Part shown: in pieces, positions 15,662 to 23,280 of the stretch
Position numbering within the stretch: the first letter of the stretch is position 1
Layout of the letters: the number at the start of each line of letters is the position of its first letter
Source: a virus
DNA: 30,201 bases
Virus record (IMG/VR): IMGVR_UViG_3300035698_017862
Span: 1-30,201 of that record
Reading direction: 5' to 3' (one strand)
Program-made: the position numbers and the translations under genes
The notes under the pieces: generated by a model
What the model was told of the DNA's origin: nothing
Database searches by the model: none
The model's input: the letters and a program-made list of their open reading frames with translations, nothing else

Positions 15662-18219
15662 TGGCTTTCGCTGACTTTGCACTAGACTCATCTAGCGAGA
15701 AGATTGTTTTAGTAAGAGTTAATCCATCCAAAAGACTCATGGGCTGGGTAGTACATTCCGGCACTGTTTATAAGCTAACTAGCTTTGATCACGATATCTT
15801 AGTCAGTGTTGAGGAGGCGGGAGTGGCATTAGCCGCAGCTGCTAGCATTGGTGCGGTATCAGCCAGTGAGTACTTCCACGATAAAGACAATCAAACCTTA
15901 TACTTAGAAACAGCTGGCTCTGTCCAACCCAATACAGTGTTCATTGCTCTTACCTTCTCGGAGTTCTTTACTAATGCAAGCGGTGTAAGAATCGCAAACG
16001 ATCTATCAACAGGTGATGATGTTCAATGGTTAGACCTCGTTGATTCCACCTCTGATTTCGGTGTAGCGATTGATTCACAAAACCAGTTCGGTGTAGCGCT
16101 TGAGGGTAAGGGATCTGTCTCATTCATTAATGACAATACTTATTGGGCATCTCGGTACGATAAGTTTACTTGGGAGAACAAGGACTGTTTTGTTTACATC
16201 TGGAACAGAGACCTTGCAGTTACTGAAGCAAAGATCATCTACATGGGTAAGATCAAAGGAAAGTCTTACGATATCAATAAGGTTAAGTTTAGTTTAACTG
16301 ACCTTCTGTCTGAGTTACGACAAACCATTACACTGGCTGACATGTCGGATGTATCTGGAGTTCTTGCAAACGAGGACATACTAAAGGCAAAACAGCGTCA
16401 ATTGTATGGCTATGTGAATGGAATGATCCCAACACCAATGGATCAGATGACGGATACCGGTTACCTACTATCAGGGACCGTGTCGATCAACAGAGCTTCC
16501 GCAACGGTTACAGGAGTGGGCACTTCTTTCTTGGCTCAGTTTAGTGCGGGGGATGAGGTTTCGCTTACTGGCGCAGACGATCCACTGACTGTTGCATCGA
16601 TTGCATCTGACACTTCCTTGACAGTTACTACTGACTTTGATGGAGCGGCTAATCTTTCTGGTGTTGCTTACAAGGTGCTACCAGAGATCAAGGATAAGCG
16701 GTACGCCAACCGGGTGTACTTCGTTGCAGGACATTCTTTAAAAGAACCAGCAACAACAGTATCCCTGTTTATCTCTTTCACACAGATAACAGTCGTCTCT
16801 TCTGAAGACTTCTTAACCGGTGATACAGTACAAATCAACAGTCAATCACTTAAGATATCAAACGTTGCTGGAAACAACCTCACATTTACAACTGCCCTAA
16901 ATGCAAGGCCGGACGTGGGTGATGCGATTGTTGTTGAGGCCGTTAGAAACGTTTACATTAACAACACCGTTTTATTAGAGGGTCGAGATTACACAGTTGA
17001 TGCAACGAACGGAAAGTTTACACTGGATCCACTAGCTGAGTTCAATGTCGCCAATGTTTTGTCGGTTACTGGAACGATTACCCTCAACAGCACAAGAGTG
17101 ATCACCGGATCAGGAACTCTATTCACAACTGAGCTTAAGACAGGAGACTGGATCAAAGATGCAGGTGTTGCGACCTATTACGAGATACTATCAGTTGATT
17201 CAGACACACAAGTTACCACACGCACAACCACACACACAGACACTGCGGTGAGTGCCTCAAGGAAACAGCCTGTTTATTACATCGAAGATGAGTCGGTAGT
17301 GAGTTGCGATTCCCTTGGGGCAACAGTTGACGGTGCTAAAACAGGGGTTTTCATTAAGACAGGTCCAGGGGTAGTGGAAGATCTCCTTAAAAAGGCGGGT
17401 TTGACATCACAGATTGAGACCTCAGAATTCACTACCGCTAAAAGTTTATCAGAAGAGCGCCTTGGTCTATTGATTCCAGAAGAGTACACAGACGAGAAAA
17501 CACCTGTGTTTAGATCTTTGATCAATCAAGTAAATCAATCTGTGTTCGGGACACTCAAACAAAACGCCTCTTTCAACCTCTCGTATGAATTACTACAGCC
17601 AAACAAAGCCACGTCTCTGAGTGTCAGTGAAGCGGATGTTCTTAAGTGGAACATTAAATCAAACTCAGATGATCTAGTGAAGACGGTGATTGTTGAGTAT
17701 GACAATCGTGAATACAACCGAATCACTGGTGAGAAGGGCGTAACAGAAGCAAGCAAGACGACGGATATTGGGCAGTACCTAGTGAAAACAAACGATGAGT
17801 TAAGACACCCATGCCTACTAGTGGACTCTTCAAGGGCTACTACCCTTGCTGAGAGACTGGCATTTATCTTAGAAATCTCATCAAGTGAGGTGACCTTTGA
17901 TATCAAAATGCTTGGGATGGAGTTGACTCTTAATGACAAGGTTGAATTTAGTCACCCTCTTTTATACGAAAGGGTTGGATCAACCGACACACGAAAGATT
18001 GCTGCGATTCAAAACCTTCAAAAGAATGTTAAAGATGTCACGGTAACTATTGAAGATTTAGGTAATAGCTTCTCTCGGTGCAGCGCAGTAACAGAGAATA
18101 CTGCGGGTAACTTCGATGAGGGGTCTAATTCCGAGCGAGCTAGAAACGGTTATATTACAGACGAATATGGCTTAATTGATAATTCTGCTGACACAGCGGA
18201 CGTTAATTTGATATTTTAG
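15661..18219 (+). CDS. Tail tip/hub protein (tail-associated)
   Basis: An 852-residue protein starting with GTG at 15661, overlapping the previous TAG, with a GAGGAG ribosome site. The N-terminal third (SSSEKIVLVRVNPSKR, WLDLVDSTSDFGVAI, FVYIWNRDL) is a structured region, perhaps the hub. Residues about 275-500 include repeated beta modules with VSINRASATVTGVGTSF and TLNSTRVITGSGTLF, which look like two copies of one fold. The C-terminal third (SFNLSYELLQPNK through VTIEDLGNS) fits a hub domain of siphovirus tail-tip proteins. Order and size suggest the central tail-tip protein that contacts tape measure and receptor-binding parts. No peptidase motif was found. Confidence 0.68.
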   Translation: MAFADFALDSSSEKIVLVRVNPSKRLMGWVVHSGTVYKLTSFDHDILVSVEEAGVALAAAASIGAVSASEYFHDKDNQTLYLETAGSVQPNTVFIALTFSEFFTNASGVRIANDLSTGDDVQWLDLVDSTSDFGVAIDSQNQFGVALEGKGSVSFINDNTYWASRYDKFTWENKDCFVYIWNRDLAVTEAKIIYMGKIKGKSYDINKVKFSLTDLLSELRQTITLADMSDVSGVLANEDILKAKQRQLYGYVNGMIPTPMDQMTDTGYLLSGTVSINRASATVTGVGTSFLAQFSAGDEVSLTGADDPLTVASIASDTSLTVTTDFDGAANLSGVAYKVLPEIKDKRYANRVYFVAGHSLKEPATTVSLFISFTQITVVSSEDFLTGDTVQINSQSLKISNVAGNNLTFTTALNARPDVGDAIVVEAVRNVYINNTVLLEGRDYTVDATNGKFTLDPLAEFNVANVLSVTGTITLNSTRVITGSGTLFTTELKTGDWIKDAGVATYYEILSVDSDTQVTTRTTTHTDTAVSASRKQPVYYIEDESVVSCDSLGATVDGAKTGVFIKTGPGVVEDLLKKAGLTSQIETSEFTTAKSLSEERLGLLIPEEYTDEKTPVFRSLINQVNQSVFGTLKQNASFNLSYELLQPNKATSLSVSEADVLKWNIKSNSDDLVKTVIVEYDNREYNRITGEKGVTEASKTTDIGQYLVKTNDELRHPCLLVDSSRATTLAERLAFILEISSSEVTFDIKMLGMELTLNDKVEFSHPLLYERVGSTDTRKIAAIQNLQKNVKDVTVTIEDLGNSFSRCSAVTENTAGNFDEGSNSERARNGYITDEYGLIDNSADTADVNLIF

Positions 18220-18237
18220 GAAGACAGGGGAAATAAC

Positions 18238-18738
18238 GTGGCATTTGTTACATTAACAGCAGCACAAATCGCAGTCGGCGAAGCTACTAAGAAGGAACTT
18301 TTCCAAAAGATTAAAGACAACGAAGACGATCATGAGACAAGGATCACTTCTATTGAGGCTTTTGCTAGCTATGTTATTCCCATTCGTTTTGAGATGCTGG
18401 GGAAATACAGCAACATAGCGACACCAAGCACGGGCGTTATGTACTACCGAGTGAACTTCGATGCGACGCTTTCGGGAGCTGTTATCATGATTTATGAAGA
18501 TGGTACTTCTGGAACAGTCGAGTGCGACATTCAAAAGAAGCGTGGTGCAGGTGCTTTCGGCACGGTATTCTCAACAAAGCCCTCGGTTGCATCCACAGGT
18601 GGAGACTTTACAGTCTCAACTAATGCTGTATTCTCGGACACAGATATTGACGCCGGAGATATTTTGAGATTCGATCTAACCAGTGCAATGGCTGGACCGG
18701 ATCTAGACGGTTTTGAGTTAATTTTAAATTATACATAG
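18238..18738 (+). CDS. Tail appendage protein with fibre-type N-terminus
   Basis: A 166-residue protein that begins with GTG 18238 behind AGGGGA. The N-terminal 45 residues (LTAAQIAVGEATKKELFQKIKDNEDDHETRI) form a helical coiled-coil start seen in many tail fibre proteins. The remaining 120 residues are a single beta-sandwich (VMYYRVNFDATLSGAVIMI, DAGDILRFDLTSAM). The plan of a trimer helix with a beta head suggests a short receptor-binding fibre or a hub-attached appendage. The family is not recognised by name. Confidence 0.6.
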   Translation: MAFVTLTAAQIAVGEATKKELFQKIKDNEDDHETRITSIEAFASYVIPIRFEMLGKYSNIATPSTGVMYYRVNFDATLSGAVIMIYEDGTSGTVECDIQKKRGAGAFGTVFSTKPSVASTGGDFTVSTNAVFSDTDIDAGDILRFDLTSAMAGPDLDGFELILNYT

Positions 18739-18747
18739 GAGTGAAAA

Positions 18748-19020
18748 ATGCCAACAAGTGTAGTAACCCATTTCCCAAACCCAAGTGCGATCGTAACCCA
18801 ACGCAATACGACTTCAATTTACACTATGGCGTCTGGTAAGTTCGGTGAGTTCATGGTGATTACAGCTGCGGCTTTTAATATTGATGGTGTAGCGGCCTTT
18901 GCGCCAGCGGGTTCGGTACAACTTGTATCTCCTACGGTTAAAATACTGGCAGGAACGACGTTGCAGCACCCGGTTGCAAGTGTAGCGAGCACGACAATTA
19001 TTTCAGAGTTTGATATCTAG
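18748..19020 (+). CDS. Small tail-region protein
   Basis: A 90-residue beta-rich protein with a TAGGAGTG ribosome site. It is Ser/Thr/Val/Ala rich (FGEFMVITAAAFNIDGVAAF, VKILAGTTLQHPVASV) and has no membrane segment or enzyme motif. It sits between appendage genes and is probably a minor virion component. Function unknown. Confidence 0.6.
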   Translation: MPTSVVTHFPNPSAIVTQRNTTSIYTMASGKFGEFMVITAAAFNIDGVAAFAPAGSVQLVSPTVKILAGTTLQHPVASVASTTIISEFDI

Positions 19021-19028
19021 GAGATACT

Positions 19029-19412
19029 ATGTGGTACATCAAAAGCACTATTACAAATGAAGAGTATGTTTGGTCGAACAAAAAAGAAGACGACTTCTTG
19101 CGGTATGTCCCAGGTTACTTGTCCAAGCTATCCGGACTTGCTCACACCAAAGACGACCTTGAAATTGCATTTGTCGCGGCAGAAGACGAGTTAGACGCCA
19201 GTCATAAGGTTCGTGTTTCAGATTCACATGACGTCATTGCTAAAAACGGTAAACTAATCGCCATTGAAATAGACAAAAATGGTGTGCATGGAGCAACAGT
19301 CAAGACTTACAAAAAGACGATGCTAAAAGAATGGCCATATGACGAAAGTGTCACGGACAGTAAGGGTCTATCAAAGTTTAAAAAAAATAAGTTTAACGAA
19401 ATAGCACAGTAA
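19029..19412 (+). CDS. Unknown protein before the lysis cluster
   Basis: A 127-residue basic protein with a TAGGAGAT ribosome site. It begins MWYIKSTITNEEYVWSNK, a strand-turn-strand start, followed by helical and beta parts (SDSHDVIAKNGKLIAIEIDKNG) and a Lys-rich end. No signal peptide or membrane segment. I do not recognise it. It could be a tail appendage accessory or belong with the lysis genes. Confidence 0.6.
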   Translation: MWYIKSTITNEEYVWSNKKEDDFLRYVPGYLSKLSGLAHTKDDLEIAFVAAEDELDASHKVRVSDSHDVIAKNGKLIAIEIDKNGVHGATVKTYKKTMLKEWPYDESVTDSKGLSKFKKNKFNEIAQ

Positions 19413-19427
19413 TTAAGGGGATAGCAT

Positions 19428-19646
19428 ATGGATATGCAAATCGTTTTAGAGATGTTGGCAGGAAAAGGCGGTTGGGTTGCTTTAACTCTTCAGATTCTTG
19501 GTGGATTAGTTGTCGTTGGGCAGATGGTTGTTGTTCTTACTCCATCTAAAAAAGACGATGAGGCGTTTGCTAAGCTTCATAAGATCCCAGTTCTTGGTCC
19601 ACTATTGAAAGCCATTATTGCTTTCGCTCCAATTCAAAAGAAATGA
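19428..19646 (+). CDS. Putative holin (small membrane protein)
   Basis: A 72-residue protein behind AAGGGG. A hydrophobic span at about residues 16-38 (WVALTLQILGGLVVVGQMVVVL) is followed by a charged linker (TPSKKDDEAFAKL) and a second weaker hydrophobic segment near residues 50-68 (IPVLGPLLKAIIAFAPI). Size, one or two membrane spans and a basic end fit holins, which open the inner membrane at lysis. It overlaps the next gene by ATGA. The endolysin is not adjacent: the M15 peptidase gene is about 8 kb away on the other strand. So holin is likely but inferred. Confidence 0.55.
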   Translation: MDMQIVLEMLAGKGGWVALTLQILGGLVVVGQMVVVLTPSKKDDEAFAKLHKIPVLGPLLKAIIAFAPIQKK

Positions 19647-19882
19647 TTGGACTCCTAACGTCTTTGTTTGGTCTTGCTGATACCTCTTTGCGCTACCTTG
19701 GCGAAAAAGAGCGGTTGAAGTTTAGAAACAAACTGTACGATATCAAGAAGAGAATACTCGATGAAAAACTCAAACCCTTGGACGACCGGGATGATGCTGC
19801 GATGGAAAAGATGTATCAAGAACTCCCGCTTGTCTTGGAAGGCATTAAGCTTGAGCTTGATTTGTCTCGCCCTGATAAGTAG
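19643..19882 (+). CDS. Small helical protein in lysis cluster
   Basis: A 79-residue protein coupled by ATGA to the holin candidate. The first 12 residues are hydrophobic (MIGLLTSLFGLA) but too short for a clear membrane span. The rest is a charged helical stretch (KFRNKLYDIKKRILDEKL) with an amphipathic end. The lipoprotein gene lies partly inside it in another frame, an arrangement like Rz/Rz1 spanin pairs. It lacks the usual N-terminal anchor of an inner-membrane spanin. Role uncertain. Confidence 0.55.
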   Translation: MIGLLTSLFGLADTSLRYLGEKERLKFRNKLYDIKKRILDEKLKPLDDRDDAAMEKMYQELPLVLEGIKLELDLSRPDK

Positions 19883-20273
19883 TTGTGCAGCACCTGAAAC
19901 AAGACATGATTTAATCAATCAAATCTTATCGCCAATGGCGGGTCACAAACCCTACCTTACTAACCAGGTGAGAGACCCAAAAGATCCGGCTAAGTTTGAT
20001 ATCAAGACATACGACCTTTCTGATCGCAAGGTGAGACACACTCTTTATCGTCTGAACTTTGTTTGCAAGGTTGGCAAAAAGCAGTTCCATATTTGTAAAG
20101 ACTTCGCTGGAGTTTGCAGAAACTACTACACGACCAAAAAGGGGAACCTATTTAGAAGATCTAAAAGAAAGAAACACACCACATTTTTAAAGATGACAGA
20201 CCAATATGAGTTTCTAGTTGGTGCTCGGATGAGGTGCTTCTCTGACGATGTCTATCAATTTGATATAATGTAA
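19794..20273 (+). CDS. Lipoprotein overlapping the lysis cluster (outer-membrane spanin candidate)
   Basis: A frame that begins inside the previous gene and runs beyond it. It has a signal sequence: basic n-region, hydrophobic LSLSLICLALIS and a lipobox LISSC with Cys31 (numbering from ATG 19794), followed by AAPE. Ala at +2 predicts outer-membrane sorting. Other starts are ATG 19761, ATG 19791 or TTG 19830, the last giving a 19-residue signal peptide of ideal length. None has a good Shine-Dalgarno, so translation may be coupled to the overlapping gene. The mature part, about 130 residues, is basic with four Cys and is longer than usual outer spanins, so a different lipoprotein role is possible. 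Confidence 0.62.
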   Translation: MLRWKRCIKNSRLSWKALSLSLICLALISSCAAPETRHDLINQILSPMAGHKPYLTNQVRDPKDPAKFDIKTYDLSDRKVRHTLYRLNFVCKVGKKQFHICKDFAGVCRNYYTTKKGNLFRRSKRKKHTTFLKMTDQYEFLVGARMRCFSDDVYQFDIM

Positions 20274-20277
20274 ATCA

Positions 20278-20511
20278 ATGAATGAGATGAAAGCACGCGA
20301 CTGGTTAATAGCAACTACGATAGCAGCACTAACAATGGTCGGTGTATCCTCTCAATTTATTTACACAAAAGCCGAAGGTCTCAATATGGAAAAGCGGCTT
20401 GATGAACAAAACGGCAATATGCGTGAACTCAAGGGTGACCTAAAAGAAGAACTTAGGCTGTTGAGAAAGAAAATTGACACGCTGATCTGGTATGAAAAGC
20501 GAAGAAAATAG
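20278..20511 (+). CDS. Membrane-anchored coiled-coil protein (inner-membrane spanin or XhlA-like candidate)
   Basis: A 77-residue protein starting 5 bases after the lipoprotein stop. After a short basic start (MNEMKARDW) comes one membrane span (LIATTIAALTMVGVSSQFIY, residues about 10-29). The rest (KRLDEQNGNMRELKGDLKEELRLLRKK) is a strong coiled coil. This is the plan of inner-membrane spanins, with the periplasmic coil reaching an outer lipoprotein, and the lipoprotein gene is next door. It also resembles small lysis-accessory proteins such as XhlA. The pair is inferred to act in the last step of lysis. Confidence 0.6.
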   Translation: MNEMKARDWLIATTIAALTMVGVSSQFIYTKAEGLNMEKRLDEQNGNMRELKGDLKEELRLLRKKIDTLIWYEKRRK

Positions 20512-20523
20512 GCAGTCAAAACA

Positions 20524-20560
20524 TTGACACAGGCGGTGTCACTTCGCATCCATTTATAAT
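20524..20560 (+). promoter_or_regulatory. Inverted repeat overlapping a -35-like box, with a -10 box abutting the next gene
   Basis: TGACAC (20525-20530) and GTGTCA (20536-20541) form a 6-bp inverted repeat with a 5-base gap. It overlaps TTGACA at 20524-20529. A perfect TATAAT lies at 20555-20560, but the gap of 25 bases is too long for a standard sigma-70 promoter. The TATAAT is 6 bases before the next ATG, so any transcript from it would be leaderless. A regulatory site is plausible but weakly supported. Confidence 0.35.
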
Positions 20561-20566
20561 AAGTCT

Positions 20567-20827
20567 ATGGCAAAAGGTCTCTCAAGTAGGTTTTGCGGAA
20601 AGCGGTGTATAGTTTATGCGTGTGCTCTTGAGGGTTCAATAGACTGCTTTATTGAGTCCCTCATCGAGGACTCGGGACTATTCTTCTACAAGATCAAACT
20701 AGAAAACGATGAGCACTTCTACTTGAATGTGGATAGTATCGACTGGATATTGGTCCTAAAGAAAGAGGAGAAACCAAAGCTTAGCCTAGTTCAACACAAT
20801 GTGGTGAGCATCCAGGTAAAGGCCTAA
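20567..20827 (+). CDS. Small hypothetical protein, possibly leaderless
   Basis: An 86-residue protein. Its ATG has no Shine-Dalgarno sequence, but a TATAAT box ends 7 bases upstream, the spacing of a leaderless start. It is a mixed beta protein (YKIKLENDEHFYLNVDSIDWILVLKK), possibly a small barrel, with no known motif. It is the last plus-strand gene before the minus-strand tailspike and may be regulated on its own by the inverted repeat upstream. Function unknown. Confidence 0.55.
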   Translation: MAKGLSSRFCGKRCIVYACALEGSIDCFIESLIEDSGLFFYKIKLENDEHFYLNVDSIDWILVLKKEEKPKLSLVQHNVVSIQVKA

Positions 20828-20848
20828 CTACTTGTAGTCCTCTAGGTA

Positions 20849-22264
20849 TTAAATCCGCTCTATATATAAAGAGTTAATCTCCTCGTCAGTTAATGTGTGC
20901 TGATTGGTTTGGTAATTTCCCTTCCTCATTTTGACCGGGACCTCCCAGACGTTTCCTTCTGTTGCGGGGTTGGGCTTTGTGAATCTGAAGACGCCATTTT
21001 CAATCCCGTATGGCTCCAAGTGTATCCCTGTGTTGGCACCCGAATTGTTTCCAGTCACGGTCACGTCCTCAACGTGCGCCTCGCGGCAAGATGAGATAGC
21101 CATCACTGGTCGGTCTCCATTAACCATGTCAAATTTGCAGTTCTTGACAATAACTTTGCCATTTCCAAACCCATTTTCATCAAAGTAGGACGGGTGCTGT
21201 GCGCTCGCACTTGTCACTGAGGCAACCATTCCGCCACCATATCCTTCGATTAAGTTACAGTTCTCCCAGGTGAGGGTTCCATCTAGGTTCCACCCCTGAC
21301 AACTAAGTGCGCTTGCTCCTTCTACGAATCCAGCCTGTTCACCCACGAAGTTCTTCACATGGAGATCTCCAGTTCCAGGTGCACCATGCTCGGTTCGATT
21401 GTTGACATGAAACATTGTTCGCTTTGTTCGCTTGGCCGTGCAGTCATAAACGAAAGAGTCGCCGCGGCTATTGTCTGAATAGATAAAGTGCTCTGGTAGG
21501 TTTGGGTATGAACCGGTTTCCCACTCAATAGTTTCAACATGATGAACATTTCGAATATCAAACTGAGTTAGGTACAACCTAAAGATGAATTGAGTCCCGT
21601 ACTGGGCATGGAGTTTCATATTATAAAACTTCAGACCCGTATAGTATTGGCCTCTGTCATGCAAAGTCTGAAGATTTGCTCCAGACGTAAGAAGCATCCG
21701 TTGTGATCCGTCTATGATGTCAAAGTCGTGAAAAAATAAGTCATGAGGTATTCCGCGGTTGTTTGAAAAGAATATCCCACCCCGTATCTTAGCGGTATCG
21801 TCCATTCCATAAATCTCTAAACCCTCAACATCAGAATTTTCGTTTGCTTGACCTGGCCAACCCCAAAAAACATTTGAAGGATCCCAAAGACTACTATCGC
21901 AAAACCTAAGACCACCAAAAGTTCCTACAAACCCAATTCTATCGCCTTTTTTAGCCAGCCTACAAGCCGTCGCAAGAGCGTGCCCATTTCCTGGATGAAT
22001 GGTGTTACTTTTTACTTCAATTACTTCATCACCCCGGGCGAACCAGTCAGGCCGAGTGTACCTAGTTCCACCGTTCGAGACTCCATCAAGCATCTTTCGG
22101 AGGACTATTAGTTGAATGGAAAGACTACGGAAGGTCGATGTTGATTCATCTTCAAGTATTCCTGTTTGGTTTTTAATCTCATCAATTTGATCTGATAAAG
22201 ATTCACTCATAGAGTTTAATTTTACTGAAAGCCTATCTAATGCTGCTAATATTTCGTCTTTCAT
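20849..22264 (-). CDS. Tailspike with right-handed beta-helix
   Basis: A 471-residue protein on the minus strand, opposite to the virion genes. Residues 1-60 are a coiled coil (ILAALDRLSVKLNSMSESL). A linker with GGTRYTRPDWFARG leads to a beta-helix body (residues about 75-440) with repeated short strands ending in Asn/Cys/Gly turns (TWENCNLIEGYGG, VIVKNCKFDM, VEDVTVTGNNSG). The plan matches trimeric phage tailspikes of the pectate-lyase-like superfamily, which bind and often cut surface polysaccharide. A TTG-start gene of 62 residues overlaps its start by ATGA. No head-binding domain is recognised, so attachment to the tail may go through the small upstream protein. Catalytic residues cannot be told by eye. 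Confidence 0.72.
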   Translation of the reverse strand: MKDEILAALDRLSVKLNSMSESLSDQIDEIKNQTGILEDESTSTFRSLSIQLIVLRKMLDGVSNGGTRYTRPDWFARGDEVIEVKSNTIHPGNGHALATACRLAKKGDRIGFVGTFGGLRFCDSSLWDPSNVFWGWPGQANENSDVEGLEIYGMDDTAKIRGGIFFSNNRGIPHDLFFHDFDIIDGSQRMLLTSGANLQTLHDRGQYYTGLKFYNMKLHAQYGTQFIFRLYLTQFDIRNVHHVETIEWETGSYPNLPEHFIYSDNSRGDSFVYDCTAKRTKRTMFHVNNRTEHGAPGTGDLHVKNFVGEQAGFVEGASALSCQGWNLDGTLTWENCNLIEGYGGGMVASVTSASAQHPSYFDENGFGNGKVIVKNCKFDMVNGDRPVMAISSCREAHVEDVTVTGNNSGANTGIHLEPYGIENGVFRFTKPNPATEGNVWEVPVKMRKGNYQTNQHTLTDEEINSLYIERI

Positions 22265-22449
22265 AGTTCTGCCACCTGTCCTTTTAGTGCGGATATTTCG
22301 TCCTGGACTTCGCTATTCTGTTTCCTGAAACTCAGGTCCAACGACTTTATCTCGCCATGAATTCGTTCTGCCTCTTTTAAAAAGCTTCCTTCTATTTCCA
22401 AAAGAAAAGCCTCAATAGACTTTAGTTTCTCGAGTATTTCTTGATTCAA
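22261..22449 (-). CDS. Coiled-coil protein coupled to tailspike (TTG start)
   Basis: A 62-residue all-helical protein (EILEKLKSIEAFLLEIEG, then KSLDLSFRKQNSEVQDEISALKG). I chose the TTG start at 22449 because the minus strand carries TTAGGAGATTCCAAC directly before it. The longer frame to ATG 22656 would add a stretch with unusual composition and no ribosome site. The stop overlaps the tailspike start (ATGA), so the two are co-translated. Length and heptad character resemble the N-terminal 60 residues of the tailspike. It could be an adaptor, a chaperone or a partner coil that mounts the spike. Confidence 0.62.
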   Translation of the reverse strand: MNQEILEKLKSIEAFLLEIEGSFLKEAERIHGEIKSLDLSFRKQNSEVQDEISALKGQVAEL

Positions 22450-22693
22450 GTTGGAATCTCCTAACGGTTTAAATAAAATAATGTGAGACAAGCATAACCC
22501 GTCCCACCTGGTCATTAACATTTTAAAAAAATTACGTTTAGACTCCCCGCTTACCATGTCCCGATAAAGCCTCTTTAAATAGCTAATAAAGATTAACACA
22601 TGCAATCGATGACACGCCACTATTTTTTGGTTGCTTTTATTATCTAATTGGTGCATGCTTTAACTATAAGACGCTAACCTAAGGAGAATTAAA
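22450..22693. other. Intergenic region between divergent modules
   Basis: These 244 bases are AT-rich and separate the minus-strand spike genes from the plus-strand recombination genes, so both transcripts should start here. I see no clear consensus promoter on either strand. On the minus strand TTATGC and TATTTA are 17 bases apart but weak. The plus-strand gene at 22694 has a good AAGGAG ribosome site. An ORF extension on the minus strand to 22656 is judged not coding. Confidence 0.45.
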
Positions 22694-22846
22694 ATGGTCG
22701 CATTCATTCTAATAGCAGCTTTAATCGGTTCGGTAACAGCAGTAGTTGGACCTCCCATCATCAATGGTGACGCGTACAAGACTGAAACGGAAGTCCGACA
22801 CGAAGAGGTCATCAAAGAACTCAAAGAGATTAAGGAGAACAAATAA
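22694..22846 (+). CDS. Small membrane protein, 50 residues
   Basis: ATG 22694 is preceded by AAGGAGAATTAAA. The peptide has one N-terminal hydrophobic stretch (FILIAALIGSVTAVVGPPII) and a charged helix at the end (EEVIKELKEIKENK). Its TAA overlaps the next ATG (TAATG). The strong ribosome site and tight coupling support it. It may act with the next membrane protein. Function unknown. Confidence 0.65.
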   Translation: MVAFILIAALIGSVTAVVGPPIINGDAYKTETEVRHEEVIKELKEIKENK

Positions 22847-23091
22847 TGTTTAACTTTAATCAATGGTTTGCCCAATGGGTATGTAGAGACTGTAAAGAAA
22901 TTGTTAGGGTAAAGAGCACCGTGAGCGGTCATATACTAATTGAGATCATTCTTTGGTTTGCCTTCATTATCCCTGGAGTGATTTATACAATATGGCGTGG
23001 AACCACTAGAAAGAAAGTATGTCAGGATTGTGGATCAGAAACAGTTGTTGTTTCCCACTCTTCGGCGGGGAAAAGATTTTTAAAGTGTTAA
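22846..23091 (+). CDS. Membrane protein with two CxxC knuckles
   Basis: An 81-residue protein with a CRDC pair at residues 13-16, a hydrophobic segment at about residues 28-48 (GHILIEIILWFAFIIPGVIY), then a CQDCG pair. The two knuckles could bind one zinc with the hydrophobic part folded as a hairpin, as in LITAF-like and similar zinc-ribbon membrane proteins. The role is unknown; membrane-linked host takeover or superinfection exclusion are guesses. It overlaps the next gene by 7 bases. Confidence 0.6.
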   Translation: MFNFNQWFAQWVCRDCKEIVRVKSTVSGHILIEIILWFAFIIPGVIYTIWRGTTRKKVCQDCGSETVVVSHSSAGKRFLKC

Positions 23092-23273
23092 AGAAAAAAA
23101 ACAGTGTTGGGAGACCAAGACGATATGACCAAGAAAGAAAACCCATCTCGTTTCGTGTAACAGAAGACATCCGGAAGTCCTTTGTTAATAAATGTAAAGA
23201 GTTGGGAATATCTCAACAAGACCTGCTCGAATCCCTGGTTGCTCGTGTGATCCGAGGAAAAATTAAACATTAG
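23085..23273 (+). CDS. Ribbon-helix-helix DNA-binding protein
   Basis: A 62-residue basic protein from GTG 23085. An upstream in-frame ATG (23019) would add 22 residues that overlap the zinc-knuckle gene and look non-coding in this frame. After a GRPRRYDQERK tail comes KPISFRVTEDIRKSFVNKCK, LGISQQDLLESLVARVIRG: a strand, a helix, a turn and a second helix. This is the ribbon-helix-helix plan of Arc/CopG/MetJ-type repressors. It is probably the regulator of this small operon or of the divergent modules. Confidence 0.7.
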   Translation: MLKKKNSVGRPRRYDQERKPISFRVTEDIRKSFVNKCKELGISQQDLLESLVARVIRGKIKH

Positions 23274-23280
23274 ATATGTA

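Noticed and set aside
20828-20848. Bidirectional terminator between the converging genes at 20827 and 20849
   Set aside because: Only a 5-bp dyad with a two-base centre (ACTAC-TT-GTAGT) is near, without a T run on either strand.
22450-22656. N-terminal extension of the coiled-coil gene to ATG 22656
   Set aside because: The extension has no ribosome site and an odd composition; a TTG with TTAGGAG in front fits the coiled-coil part much better.
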